From Bifidobacterium santillanense (lineage in GTDB: Bacteria > Actinomycetota > Actinomycetes > Actinomycetales > Bifidobacteriaceae): DNA of 64,000 nucleotides. The stretch is from assembly GCF_018555385.1 (NCBI RefSeq), contig NZ_JAFEJS010000002.1:62001-126000 (forward strand), written 5' to 3'. The first letter of the stretch is position 1. Each line of letters opens with the position of its first letter. Under the pieces are notes generated by a model, which was given only the letters and a program-made list of their open reading frames with translations, searched no databases and was not told where the DNA came from. A program made the position numbers and the translations under genes. This document shows positions 9,618 to 18,085 of the stretch, in pieces.

Positions 9618-10574
9618 TCACTTGACGGCGCCGGCGAAGGCGTCGACGAGCGCGTCCATCCAGTCGATGAGGTCGTCGTATTCCTTCGGCATCTGCTCGG
9701 TGAGCTCGACGATCGGGACGTTCCCCTCCTGCGCGGCTGAAACGATCCGATCGGTGGTGGAGTTGGACTCCTGCGTGTTGAGCACGAGCGCCCTGATGGA
9801 TCCGCCGGCCTTCAGAGCGTCCTGGAACGCCTTGATGTCGGCGGCGGTCGGCTCGCTCTCGTTGGCGGAGGCCTGCGCGTAGCCCTTCGGAGTGGCGTCC
9901 GTCATGCCGAGGTCGTCGGCGAGGTACCAGGCGACGGATTCGGTGGCGGCGTACGGCAGTCCCTTGGTCGTGGCGGAGACGGCCTTGATTTTGGACTCGA
10001 GCTTGTCCTCCCTGGCGTGCCATGCCTTGTTGAGCTCGTCATAATCGGCCTTGTTGGCGGGGTCGGCCTTCCGGTAGGCGGCGGTGATCGCGTCGGCGGC
10101 CGCGGAGCGCACCTTGGCGGAGAACCACACGTGCGGGTTGTCGCCCTCCTCCACGCCCGCGACCTCGGCGGCGTCGACTAGCTCGGCCTTGGTGGAGCCG
10201 GCCGCCTTGGAGGCCCACGGGTCGTAGTCGGCGCCGTTGACGACGGCCACCTCGGCGTCGCCGAACTTCGCGACGTCCTGCGCGGTGGGCTCGTAGTCGT
10301 GCGCCTCCACGTTGGTGCTGGTCATGATGTCGGTGACGTCGACGTGGTCGCCGCCGAGGTCGCGGGCGATCGACCCCCACTGGTTGATCGAGGCGACGAC
10401 CTCGATGCGGCCGTCGGCATCGGATCCGGAGGCGGCGGACGACGCCGACGGCGCGGCGTTGCCGCACGCGGCGAGCGAGACCGCCGCGACGCCGGCGACG
10501 ATCGCCGCGGTCAGGCGACGTGCGATGGCCCGGATCGGGCCGTGTGCGTTCGTGTCGATGCGATTGTGGTTCAT
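9618..10574 (-). CDS. Zinc/manganese-type ABC transporter substrate-binding lipoprotein
   Basis: A 318-residue secreted lipoprotein of the cluster A-I metal-binding family. It has a signal peptide and lipobox SLAAC with acylated Cys37. Likely metal ligands are His in EAHDYEPT, His in NPHVWFS, a Glu in ATESVAWYLADD and an Asp in the C-terminal segment PKEYDDLIDW, a set resembling PsaA/ScaA proteins. The start at 10574 follows GAGAGGA. A Zur-type box overlaps its promoter, and the next gene upstream encodes a Fur-family regulator, so zinc is the likely substrate. No ATPase or permease partner lies in the window, so it must work with subunits encoded elsewhere. Confidence 0.9.
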   Translation of the reverse strand: MNHNRIDTNAHGPIRAIARRLTAAIVAGVAAVSLAACGNAAPSASSAASGSDADGRIEVVASINQWGSIARDLGGDHVDVTDIMTSTNVEAHDYEPTAQDVAKFGDAEVAVVNGADYDPWASKAAGSTKAELVDAAEVAGVEEGDNPHVWFSAKVRSAAADAITAAYRKADPANKADYDELNKAWHAREDKLESKIKAVSATTKGLPYAATESVAWYLADDLGMTDATPKGYAQASANESEPTAADIKAFQDALKAGGSIRALVLNTQESNSTTDRIVSAAQEGNVPIVELTEQMPKEYDDLIDWMDALVDAFAGAVK

Positions 10575-10660
10575 GATGGTGCGTTCCTCTCTTCGGACGT
10601 TCCGTCCTCCATTGCGCCGGACCATGCCGCCCGGCCTTCGGTACGCCACCATAACACATA

Positions 10661-10677
10661 TTGAGAATCGTTATCAA
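10661..10677. promoter_or_regulatory. Zur-type operator of the metal-binding lipoprotein gene
   Basis: TTGAGAATCGTTATCAA is a near-perfect dyad that fits the actinobacterial Zur motif TGAtAAcGattcTCA read on the minus strand. Plausible minus-strand promoter hexamers (TTGATA, 17-nt spacer, then TATGTG or TTATGG) overlap it, so zinc-loaded Zur would block transcription. Confidence 0.75.
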
Positions 10678-10771
10678 TATCAATGGATGGGCGTGTCGAG
10701 GAGATGATGCGAAACGGACGGACCTGGAGGAACGCCCCGGAAGGGACGGATGAAGGGACGCGGATACGGAA

Positions 10772-10797
10772 AAAGCCCCGTCACGGGACGGGGCTTT
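10772..10797 (-). terminator. Terminator of zur
   Basis: An 11-bp stem (10772-10782 with 10787-10797) has GC-rich arms. On the minus strand it is followed by a T-run (GGGGCTTTTTCC), giving a canonical Rho-independent terminator 34 bp after the zur stop. Confidence 0.85.
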
Positions 10798-10830
10798 CCA
10801 TGGACGCGCGGAAGGACGCGCGCCCGCCGG

Positions 10831-11244
10831 TCAGCGGGCGGCCGCGCCGGAACCGGCCTTGCGGCACTCCGGGCACAGGCCGAAGACCTCGAGCGTATGG
10901 CTCTCGACGGTGAAGCCGTGGCCCTCGGCGACCTTGCGCAGCCATGACTCGCTGGGCGGGTCGATCTCGACGGTCCTGCCGCACTTGCGGCACACCAGAT
11001 GATGGTGATGGCCGTCGTCGCCGCACAGACGGAACAGCTGCTGGCCGTCGAGGCGGATCGTGTCCGCGGCGCCGGAATCGGCGAGCGCGTTGAGCTGCCG
11101 GTACACGGTGGCCAGACCGATCCTCAGGCCCTGGTCCTCGAGGCGGCGGTGCAGGTCCTGCGCGGAGATGAACTCGTCGCAGTCGGCGAGCGCCGCGTGG
11201 ATCGCGTCCTTCTGCCTGGTCTGGCGTTCGATGTGTTCAACCAT
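10831..11244 (-). CDS. zur: Fur-family regulator, probably zinc uptake regulator Zur
   Basis: A 137-residue protein with an N-terminal winged helix (ISAQDLHRRL, GLATVYRQLNALAD), a metal-sensing His cluster (DDGHHHHLVC) and two CXXC pairs (CRKC and CPEC) for the structural zinc site. These features are shared by Fur, Zur and PerR. Assignment to Zur rests on context: the neighbouring target is a zinc-type binding protein behind a matching Zur box. It lies 9 bp downstream of purK on the same strand but probably forms its own unit, because metal regulation of purine synthesis would be odd. Confidence 0.85.
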   Translation of the reverse strand: MVEHIERQTRQKDAIHAALADCDEFISAQDLHRRLEDQGLRIGLATVYRQLNALADSGAADTIRLDGQQLFRLCGDDGHHHHLVCRKCGRTVEIDPPSESWLRKVAEGHGFTVESHTLEVFGLCPECRKAGSGAAAR

Positions 11245-11253
11245 GCGGGTCGC

Positions 11254-12489
11254 TCACGCCTCCGTTCCGGCGGCGCCGGCGGTCTCGGGCGCGGACGGCT
11301 GCACGAACGGGCGCGCGTAGGGCTTGAGGTCGTCCCAGCAGCCGGTGGCCTCGAGCTCGGCGACCGTGCGGGCGGTGTCGTCGGTCAGGACGGTGATGTG
11401 GCCCATCTTGCGGTTGTGGCGCAGCTGCGCCTTGCCGTAGTCGTGCACGTTCCATTCGGGATGGGTGGCGATCTGGGCGCGCGTCGGCAGCACGTGCTGG
11501 CCGAGCACGTTGACCATGACGGCCGGGCTCAGGAGCTTGGGCTGGATGAGCGGCCATCCCGCGATGCCGCGGATGTGCGCGTCGAACTGGTCGATGGAGC
11601 ACGCCTCGATGGTGTAGTGGCCGGAGTTGTGCGGACGCGGGGCGAGCTCGTTGACGATGACGCGGCCGTCCTTGGTGACGAACAGCTCGATGGCGAGCGT
11701 GCCGGCGAGTTCGAAGCCCTTGGCGAGGGCGAGGGCCATCTCGTGCGCGGTGCGCGCGATCTCGGAGCTGACCTCGGCCGGGGCGATCGTCATGTGCAGG
11801 ATGTTGTTGCGGTGGTCGTTGCGCACGATCGGGAACGTGACGTAGTCCCTGCCGTTGCCGGACACGAGGATCGACGCCTCGAACGCGAAGTCGACGAAGC
11901 CCTCGAGGATGGAGGGCGGGAAGCCGCCGCCGCGGTCGCCGCGGGCGCGGATCTTCTCGAGGTCCATGTCGTTTTTGAGCACGTGCTGGCCGTGGCCGTC
12001 GTAGCCGCCGGAGCGGGTCTTCAGCACGCACGGGTAGTGCAGGTCGTCGATGGCGGCCTCGAGCTCGTCGAAGTCGTTGACCTCGCGCCACGGGGCGGTC
12101 TCGATGCCGTGCTTGTTGATGAACGTCTTCTCGTTGATGCGGTCCTGGGTGACGCGCAGCAGGTCGGTGCCCTGCGGTGCGGCGACCAGATGGCGCACCT
12201 CGTCGATGGATTCGGCGTCGACGTTCTCGAACTCGTAGGTCAGGACGTCGGACTTCTCGGCGAGATCGTGGATGGCGGTCTTGTCGTCGTACTCGCCGAC
12301 GACCTGGAAGTCGGCCACCTGCGCGGTCGGGCAGTCGGGGGTCGGGTCGAGCACGCCGATGCGGAAGCCCATGTACTTGGCGGACAGGGCCATCATGCGG
12401 CCGAGCTGGCCGCCGCCGATGATGCCGATCGTCGAGCCCGGCTGGAGCATCTGGGTGGCGCCGTGGGTTTCCTCAAACAAGCTGGGCAT
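11254..12489 (-). CDS. purK: 5-(carboxyamino)imidazole ribonucleotide synthase
   Basis: ATP-grasp enzyme that carboxylates AIR to N5-CAIR using bicarbonate. The 411 residues include the N-terminal [13 protein letters not shown], the substrate segment [15 protein letters not shown], the ATP-grasp segment [29 protein letters not shown] and the metal-binding [11 protein letters not shown]. The ATG at 12489 overlaps the end of purE by 17 bp, which indicates translational coupling. The C-terminus has a short Ala/Gly tail ([12 protein letters not shown]). Confidence 0.96.
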   Translation of the reverse strand: MPSLFEETHGATQMLQPGSTIGIIGGGQLGRMMALSAKYMGFRIGVLDPTPDCPTAQVADFQVVGEYDDKTAIHDLAEKSDVLTYEFENVDAESIDEVRHLVAAPQGTDLLRVTQDRINEKTFINKHGIETAPWREVNDFDELEAAIDDLHYPCVLKTRSGGYDGHGQHVLKNDMDLEKIRARGDRGGGFPPSILEGFVDFAFEASILVSGNGRDYVTFPIVRNDHRNNILHMTIAPAEVSSEIARTAHEMALALAKGFELAGTLAIELFVTKDGRVIVNELAPRPHNSGHYTIEACSIDQFDAHIRGIAGWPLIQPKLLSPAVMVNVLGQHVLPTRAQIATHPEWNVHDYGKAQLRHNRKMGHITVLTDDTARTVAELEATGCWDDLKPYARPFVQPSAPETAGAAGTEA

Positions 12490-12970
12490 TGGACTCGGCC
12501 ACCTTCTCCTTCAGTTCGTTGCGGTAGTCCTCGAGCTTCTTGGCCAGGCCCTCGTCGAACGCGGAGAGCATCTGGACGGCCAGCAGGCCGGCGTTGGTGG
12601 CGCCGGAGTTGCCGACGGCGGTGGTGGCGACCGGGATGCCGCCGGGCATCTGGACGATGGAGAGCAGGGAGTCCCAGCCGGACAGGGCGTGGGAGCGCAC
12701 CGGCACGCCGATGACGGGCAGGGTGGTCTGCGCGGCGATCATGCCGGGCAGGTGGGCGGCGCCGCCGGCGCCGGCGATGATGACCTTGAGGCCGTTGGCG
12801 CGCGCGTTGTGCGCGAAGTCGGCCATGAGCTCCGGCGTGCGGTGGGCGGAGATCACCTGCTTGTGGTAGGCGACTCCGAACTGGTCGAGGATGTCGCAGG
12901 CGCGCTTCATGGTCTCCCAGTCACTGGAAGAGCCCATGACGACGGCGACTTCGGGCTTGATGTCCGTCAT
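12473..12970 (-). CDS. purE: N5-carboxyaminoimidazole ribonucleotide mutase
   Basis: Converts N5-CAIR to CAIR, following PurK. The class I PurE hallmarks are [14 protein letters not shown], the catalytic ISAHRTPE and [11 protein letters not shown]. The second of two near ATGs (12970) is preferred because GGAGGT (12978-12983) lies 7 nt upstream of it but only 1 nt from the ATG at 12976; this gives 165 residues. It is the first gene of a purE-purK unit. A candidate -10 (TATTCT on the minus strand) lies just before the ribosome binding site, so the 5' leader may be very short. Confidence 0.96.
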   Translation of the reverse strand: MTDIKPEVAVVMGSSSDWETMKRACDILDQFGVAYHKQVISAHRTPELMADFAHNARANGLKVIIAGAGGAAHLPGMIAAQTTLPVIGVPVRSHALSGWDSLLSIVQMPGGIPVATTAVGNSGATNAGLLAVQMLSAFDEGLAKKLEDYRNELKEKVAESNAQLV

Positions 12971-13107
12971 TATCATTACCTCCGCGTTATTGAGAATACG
13001 GTCTCACTGTACTCCCCCATGTGCCCGTCCGCGCCGGCCGCGCCGGCGACGGCGACGGCCGGGTGCCGGATGCGGGCGGACGGGCCGCGCGGGGCGACAG
13101 GCGGATG

Positions 13108-14100
13108 TCAGAGCGTGATCACGACCTTACCGAACACGTCGCCGCCGATCACCCTGGCGAACGCCTGCGGGGCCGTATCGAGGCCGTCGAAGGTCGAGTC
13201 GATCGCCGGATGCAGGTCGGCGTGCTCGACGAAGCGCAGCAGACGGGCGAAGTCCTCGCGCGAGCCCATCGTGTTGCCCTGCACGCGGATGTCCTGGAAG
13301 AACACGCGCGTGAGCTCGGCGCCGGGCTGGTCGCCGGTGGTCGCCCCGCAGACCGCGATCGTGCCGCCGGGGCGCACGGACCTGACCGAATGCCCCCACG
13401 TGGCGGCGCCGACGGACTCGATGACGGCGTCGACCTTGCGCGGCAGTCGGGCGCCGGTCTCGAAGACGGCGTCGGCGCCGAGATCGAGGGCGCGTTCGCG
13501 CTTGTCCGACGAGCGCGAGGTGACGAACACCTCGAGGCCGGCGGCGTGCGCGAGCTGGATCGCGGCGGTCGAGACGCCGCCGCCCGCGCCCTGCACGAGG
13601 ATCGTGTCGCCGGGCCTGACGTTCGCCGATGTGAAGACGAGCGAGTAGGCGGTCAGCCAGCTGGTGCCGAGCGCGGCGGCCTCGCCGAAGTCGAGGTTCG
13701 CGGGCTTGGCGAACACGTTGGCGGACGGCACCTGGACCTTCTCGGCCATCGTGCCCGGATACTTCTCCGACAGGATCGTGCGGCGCTCCCCCGGCATGAC
13801 GCCGGCGCCGTCGGTGCCGACGAACGTGTAGAGCACGACCTCGGCGCCGGCCTTCAACCCCTTGCGCACGGGGATGTCCTCGTCGAGGACGCCCGCGGCG
13901 TCGGTGCCGAGGATCATCGGGGTCTGCTCTGCGGCGAGACCCACGCCCTTGAGGCTCCAGATGTCGTGGTGGTTGACGGTCACGGCCCTGACCGAGACCG
14001 TCGACCAGAACGGTCTGGCCTCGGGCGCGGGCATGTCGCCCACGGCCAGGGCGGCGAGCGGGTCATCGTTGTCGATCGTGGAAGCGTATACGGCCTTCAT
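13108..14100 (-). CDS. Zinc-less MDR-family NADPH:quinone oxidoreductase-like protein
   Basis: A 330-residue medium-chain dehydrogenase/reductase. The N-terminal GroES-like domain carries VTVNHHDIWSLKGVGL where zinc alcohol dehydrogenases would have a catalytic Cys, and no four-Cys structural zinc lobe is visible. This places it with quinone oxidoreductase/crotonyl-CoA reductase-like members. The Rossmann motif VQGAGGGVSTAAIQLA binds NAD(P)H. AAAGGAA lies 6 nt before the ATG. The substrate is unknown. It is divergent from the DXS-like gene, and no partner gene suggests a pathway. Confidence 0.85.
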   Translation of the reverse strand: MKAVYASTIDNDDPLAALAVGDMPAPEARPFWSTVSVRAVTVNHHDIWSLKGVGLAAEQTPMILGTDAAGVLDEDIPVRKGLKAGAEVVLYTFVGTDGAGVMPGERRTILSEKYPGTMAEKVQVPSANVFAKPANLDFGEAAALGTSWLTAYSLVFTSANVRPGDTILVQGAGGGVSTAAIQLAHAAGLEVFVTSRSSDKRERALDLGADAVFETGARLPRKVDAVIESVGAATWGHSVRSVRPGGTIAVCGATTGDQPGAELTRVFFQDIRVQGNTMGSREDFARLLRFVEHADLHPAIDSTFDGLDTAPQAFARVIGGDVFGKVVITL

Positions 14101-14296
14101 CGGCGTTCCTTTCGTTTGCGTGCTGCGGTCTGCGCCGCGGCGGCGTCACCGCGGCTTCCCGCGTTCCATTGTCGCACGGGACGGGCGTGTTATACGGAGA
14201 TGTTGGGCGCATTGCCGCGTGGCATGCGCGGGGAGTTCGGCCATGCGTCTAGGCTTTTCCGTCGGCAAGGAAAACAGCAGGAAGGGCGTCTGACTT

Positions 14297-16465
14297 ATGG
14301 GGATGGGCATGACCGGTGCGATGGACGGTGCGGACGGCGGGCGCGGCGGACATGTCGCGGATGCCCGGTCCGCGGCCGGCGCGGACGTCGCCGATGCGGC
14401 GGACGCCGGCGGATACGACGTCCTGACCCGCATCGCCGGACCGTCCGACGTCAAGGCGCTCGACCGGTCCGGACTGCATCGTCTGTGCGCCGAGATCCGC
14501 TCGGCGCTGCTCGCGTACGGGCACGCCCACGGCGGGCACATCGGATCGAACCTCGGCATGGTCGAGGCGACCGTCGCGCTGCACCGCGTCTTCGACTCGC
14601 CGCGCGACCGCATCGTCTTCGACGTGTCGCACCAGAGCTACGTGCACAAGATGCTCACCGGCCGCGCCGCCGCATACCTCGATCCGGCGCGGTTCGACGA
14701 GGTGACCGGGTTCACGAACCCGGACGAGAGCGAGCACGACCAGTTCGTGCTCGGACACACCGGCACGTCGGTCTCGCTGGCGTGCGGTCTGGCGAAGACG
14801 CGCGACATGGGGCGGGCCGCGTCGGGTCCGACCGACGCCGACCGGCCGGACATCGACAACGTCGTGGCCGTCATCGGCGACGGCTCCCTGAGTTCCGGCA
14901 TCGCGTTCGAGGGGCTGAACAACGCGGCCGAGCAGGGCGGCAACCTCATCATCGTGTTCAACGACAACGAGATGTCCATCGCCGGCGACTTCGGCGGCAT
15001 GTACGGGCCGCTGGCTCGGCTGCGGGCGTCGAACGGCACGGCGCAGCCGAACATCTTCAACGCGTTCGGGCTGGACTACCGCTACGTGGCCGACGGCAAC
15101 GACGTGGACGCGCTGGTCGCCGCGTTCGAGGAGGTCAAGGGCATCGACCATCCGGTCGTCGTGCACATCCACACGCTCAAAGGCGCGGGATTCGCCGCCG
15201 GCGCGGACGCGTCGGACGGTGCGTCGGGTCACGGCGGCGGGCGCGGGACCGTGCGGGCGACCGACACCGGCGTCAACGCGACCGGCAACGTGTCGCACAG
15301 CGAGCCGTGGCACTCCGACCACTGCAACCTGTCCGACCACGCGCCGCACGAGGGCCAGTGCGAGGCGTCGCACTGGCAGACGCCGGACAAGGCGATCGGA
15401 CGCCCCGAGGACCCGCGCAAGCACTACGGCAAGCTCGCGATGGCGGCACTGGAACGCCGTTTCCCCACCGAACCTGGACTGGTGGTCATCTCCCCCGCGA
15501 CACCGGGCTCGAACGGCATCACGCACGAGTTCCGCGAGCGCGCGGGCGCACACTACGTGGACTGCGGCATCACCGAATCGCACGCGGTGACCTACGCCTG
15601 CGGCATCGCGAGGGCGGGCGGCACGCCGGTGGTGGCGACGACCGCGTCGTTCTTCCAGCGCGCGTACGACCAGTTCTTCCAGGAGATGAGCCTCAACCGC
15701 TCGCGTGTGACGGTCCTCGACTTCCTCGGCGGCCTGTCCGGTTCGGACAACACGCATTCCGGCGCGTACGACGTGGCGATGTTCGCGAACATCCCCGGGG
15801 TGACGATGCTGATGCCGACCTCACGCGAGGACTATCTGGAGGCGTTGACGTGGGCGACGGCGCCGGACGGGGCCGTCGGCGCGCCGGACGGCCCGGTGGT
15901 CATCCGTGTGCCGGGTGAGCCGATCCTCGCGGCCGAGCGAGCGGGCGAGGACCTGGGACGCACGGCGGCGCGGGACGCGGCCGGGCAGGGCGCGGAGACC
16001 GCGGATACCGCCGGGCGCGGCAGCCGGGACATGCTCTCCTACCGGGTGACCCGCCACGGATCCAAGGTCGCGATCCTGGGTCTCGGCAACGCGTACCCGC
16101 TGGCGTGGCGGGTCGCCGAGGCGCTTGACCGTACCGATGGCATCGATGCGACGGTCGTCGATCCGCGCCAGTGCACCACGCTGGACATGAATCTGCTGGA
16201 GTCGCTGCGCGGGGGCCATAAGCTCGTCGTCACGCTGGAGGACGGCCAGCTCGAGGGCGGCTGGGGCGAGAAGGTGACCGCGTACTACGCGAATCACCGT
16301 ACGGCGGACACGACGGGCGACCGGGGCGACCGGAACCCGCGCGTGATCAACGTCGGCGCGGACAAGGAGTTCACCGACCGCATCCCGCTCGCGACGCTCA
16401 ACGAGCGTTACGGCCTGACCGTCGAGGCGGTCGCGGCGCGCGTGCGCGAGGCGCTGCGGGGCTGA
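14297..16465 (+). CDS. DXS-like thiamine-diphosphate enzyme (transketolase superfamily)
   Basis: A 722-residue protein with the 1-deoxy-D-xylulose-5-phosphate synthase layout. The ThDP-binding motif runs from IGDGSLSS to VFNDNEMS. The pyrimidine domain has the catalytic Glu in GITESHAVTYACG (EQHAVT in classic DXS), FFQRAYDQ and NTHSGAYD (THHG/THQG in classic DXS). The transketolase C-terminal domain follows (TLEDGQLEGGWGEK). It departs from typical DXS in a 40-residue Gly/Ala/Asp-rich N-terminal extension, a His/Cys-rich insert at about residues 333-362 and a degenerate insert near 540-570. It may be a true DXS or a paralogue. The start is uncertain: ATGs at 14297, 14303 and 14309 are close together. 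Confidence 0.8.
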   Translation: MGMGMTGAMDGADGGRGGHVADARSAAGADVADAADAGGYDVLTRIAGPSDVKALDRSGLHRLCAEIRSALLAYGHAHGGHIGSNLGMVEATVALHRVFDSPRDRIVFDVSHQSYVHKMLTGRAAAYLDPARFDEVTGFTNPDESEHDQFVLGHTGTSVSLACGLAKTRDMGRAASGPTDADRPDIDNVVAVIGDGSLSSGIAFEGLNNAAEQGGNLIIVFNDNEMSIAGDFGGMYGPLARLRASNGTAQPNIFNAFGLDYRYVADGNDVDALVAAFEEVKGIDHPVVVHIHTLKGAGFAAGADASDGASGHGGGRGTVRATDTGVNATGNVSHSEPWHSDHCNLSDHAPHEGQCEASHWQTPDKAIGRPEDPRKHYGKLAMAALERRFPTEPGLVVISPATPGSNGITHEFRERAGAHYVDCGITESHAVTYACGIARAGGTPVVATTASFFQRAYDQFFQEMSLNRSRVTVLDFLGGLSGSDNTHSGAYDVAMFANIPGVTMLMPTSREDYLEALTWATAPDGAVGAPDGPVVIRVPGEPILAAERAGEDLGRTAARDAAGQGAETADTAGRGSRDMLSYRVTRHGSKVAILGLGNAYPLAWRVAEALDRTDGIDATVVDPRQCTTLDMNLLESLRGGHKLVVTLEDGQLEGGWGEKVTAYYANHRTADTTGDRGDRNPRVINVGADKEFTDRIPLATLNERYGLTVEAVAARVREALRG

Positions 16466-16507
16466 CGTCCGCGGGACCGACCGGCCGTCGACCCCGCGGA
16501 ACGCCGC

Positions 16508-18085
16508 TCATCGGTCGTTCCTGATGGCGTCCAGCGCCGGGATCCTCACGGCCTTGTTGGCCGGTCCGAAACCGAACAGCAGGCCGATGCACGTGGCGAA
16601 GAGCACCGCGAACAGGTAGAGCCACCACGGGATGACCGAGTAGCGGGTCACGTCCTCGCCGCCGACGACCGCGTCCCGCAGCAGCGTCCAGAACGACAGG
16701 TCGCCGCCCGAACCGCCCGAACCGGAGCCCAGGAAACTCGATCCCGATCCGCCGGCGAGCCACATGCCGACCATGTTGACGCCGAGCGAGACGAGCGCGC
16801 TCAGCGCCGCGCCGATCACGCCGCCGATGAATCCGATCGCGCCGGCCTCGGTGAGGAACATGACGCGGATGTCGCGCACGTAGCAGCCGAGCGCCTTCAT
16901 GATGCCGATCTCGCGCGTGCGCTCGGAGACGGACATGACCATCGTGTTGGCGATGCCGATCGCGGCGACGAGCAGCGACACCGCGCCGATGCCGCCCAGG
17001 ATCAGCTGGATGGCGCGGGACTGGTCCTCGAGGGACTTGCGGATGTCCTCGTAGGAGGAGGTCTGGTAGCCCATCGCCTTGAGCTGGGATTCGACGTCGG
17101 GCACCTGCGAGAGGTCGGACGCCTTGACGAGCACCTGATCGTAGTTCGTGGCCGAGGTCGACGAGGACGCGGGCGAAGACGCGGACGAGGACGCGCCGGA
17201 GCCGGTCGCGTTGATCTTCGCGATGAGCGCCTTCATCGCGCCCAGGTCCATGACGAGGCCGTCCGATGTGGCGTAGCCCTTGTTGTAGTCGCCGGTGACC
17301 ACGCCGGTGACCTTGAGGTCGAGGGAGACGGTCTGGGAGTCGCCGGAGGTCGAGCCCGTCGAACCGGCGCCGCTCATGCCGCCGCCGTACAGGTTCTGCA
17401 CATAGGGGTCGCCGACGTAGTTGGCGCCGGAGACGAGGGTGAGCGGCGTGGTGAGCGGATCGAAGAACGGCTCCTCGTCCTTGTCCGGCTCGCACTCGCC
17501 GGTGGCCTCGTTGTAGGTGCAGGAGCCGCCGTCCGCGTGCGTGCGCGTCGCACCGTTGTGCAGCGAGTCGATGAAGCCGTAGGTCACCCATTCGCCGGCG
17601 AGGATCTGATCGTCCTTGACCGGCTTGGATCCGTCCTTGAGCTTGTAGCCCATCTTGTCGAACTGGGACATGTCGATGCCCATGATCTGCACGGAGTCGT
17701 AGATGTAGCGTCCGCCTGCGCCGGCCTTGGCCGTGACGGTGTAGGGCAGCGTCATCACGGGGGTCACGCCGTCGACGCCGGCGAGCGAGCGGAACGACTC
17801 GACCGCCTTGTCGTCGAGTTTGGCGGACTCGCTCGAACCGGAGGACGATCCCGGACCGCTCATGCCCACGCCGTAGCCGCCGCCGTTGGTGTACACGGTG
17901 ACGATGGACAGATCGCCCATCGATGTGAGCATCTTCTCGTTCTGCTCGTTGATGCCCTGGCCGAACGAAACCATGAGCACGATCGAGCAGCATCCGACGA
18001 TCACGCCCAGCACGGTCAGGAACGTGCGCGACTTGCGTCGGAACAGGTTCTGCACGCACAGCCGCAGGATGTCGGCGAATCTCAT
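16508..18085 (-). CDS. MacB/FtsX-like ABC transporter permease
   Basis: A 525-residue permease. One N-terminal helix follows the basic start (LFRRKSRTFLTVLGVIVG), then a large extracytoplasmic domain of about 330 residues containing Ser/Ala-rich patches, then three C-terminal helices with the conserved cytoplasmic coupling segment MSVSERTREIGIMKALGC. This is the mechanotransmission permease type that exports or releases substrates rather than importing them. Its ATG overlaps the stop of the upstream membrane protein (ATGA at 18082-18085). The operon order is ATPase, CARDB-type protein, permease. The substrate is unknown. Confidence 0.88.
   Translation of the reverse strand: MRFADILRLCVQNLFRRKSRTFLTVLGVIVGCCSIVLMVSFGQGINEQNEKMLTSMGDLSIVTVYTNGGGYGVGMSGPGSSSGSSESAKLDDKAVESFRSLAGVDGVTPVMTLPYTVTAKAGAGGRYIYDSVQIMGIDMSQFDKMGYKLKDGSKPVKDDQILAGEWVTYGFIDSLHNGATRTHADGGSCTYNEATGECEPDKDEEPFFDPLTTPLTLVSGANYVGDPYVQNLYGGGMSGAGSTGSTSGDSQTVSLDLKVTGVVTGDYNKGYATSDGLVMDLGAMKALIAKINATGSGASSSASSPASSSTSATNYDQVLVKASDLSQVPDVESQLKAMGYQTSSYEDIRKSLEDQSRAIQLILGGIGAVSLLVAAIGIANTMVMSVSERTREIGIMKALGCYVRDIRVMFLTEAGAIGFIGGVIGAALSALVSLGVNMVGMWLAGGSGSSFLGSGSGGSGGDLSFWTLLRDAVVGGEDVTRYSVIPWWLYLFAVLFATCIGLLFGFGPANKAVRIPALDAIRNDR

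Noticed and set aside
12988..13007. Zur-like box before purE (TATTGAGAATACGG)
   Set aside because: Only one half resembles the Zur motif; the stretch is better explained by a -10 (TATTCT on the minus strand) of the purE promoter.
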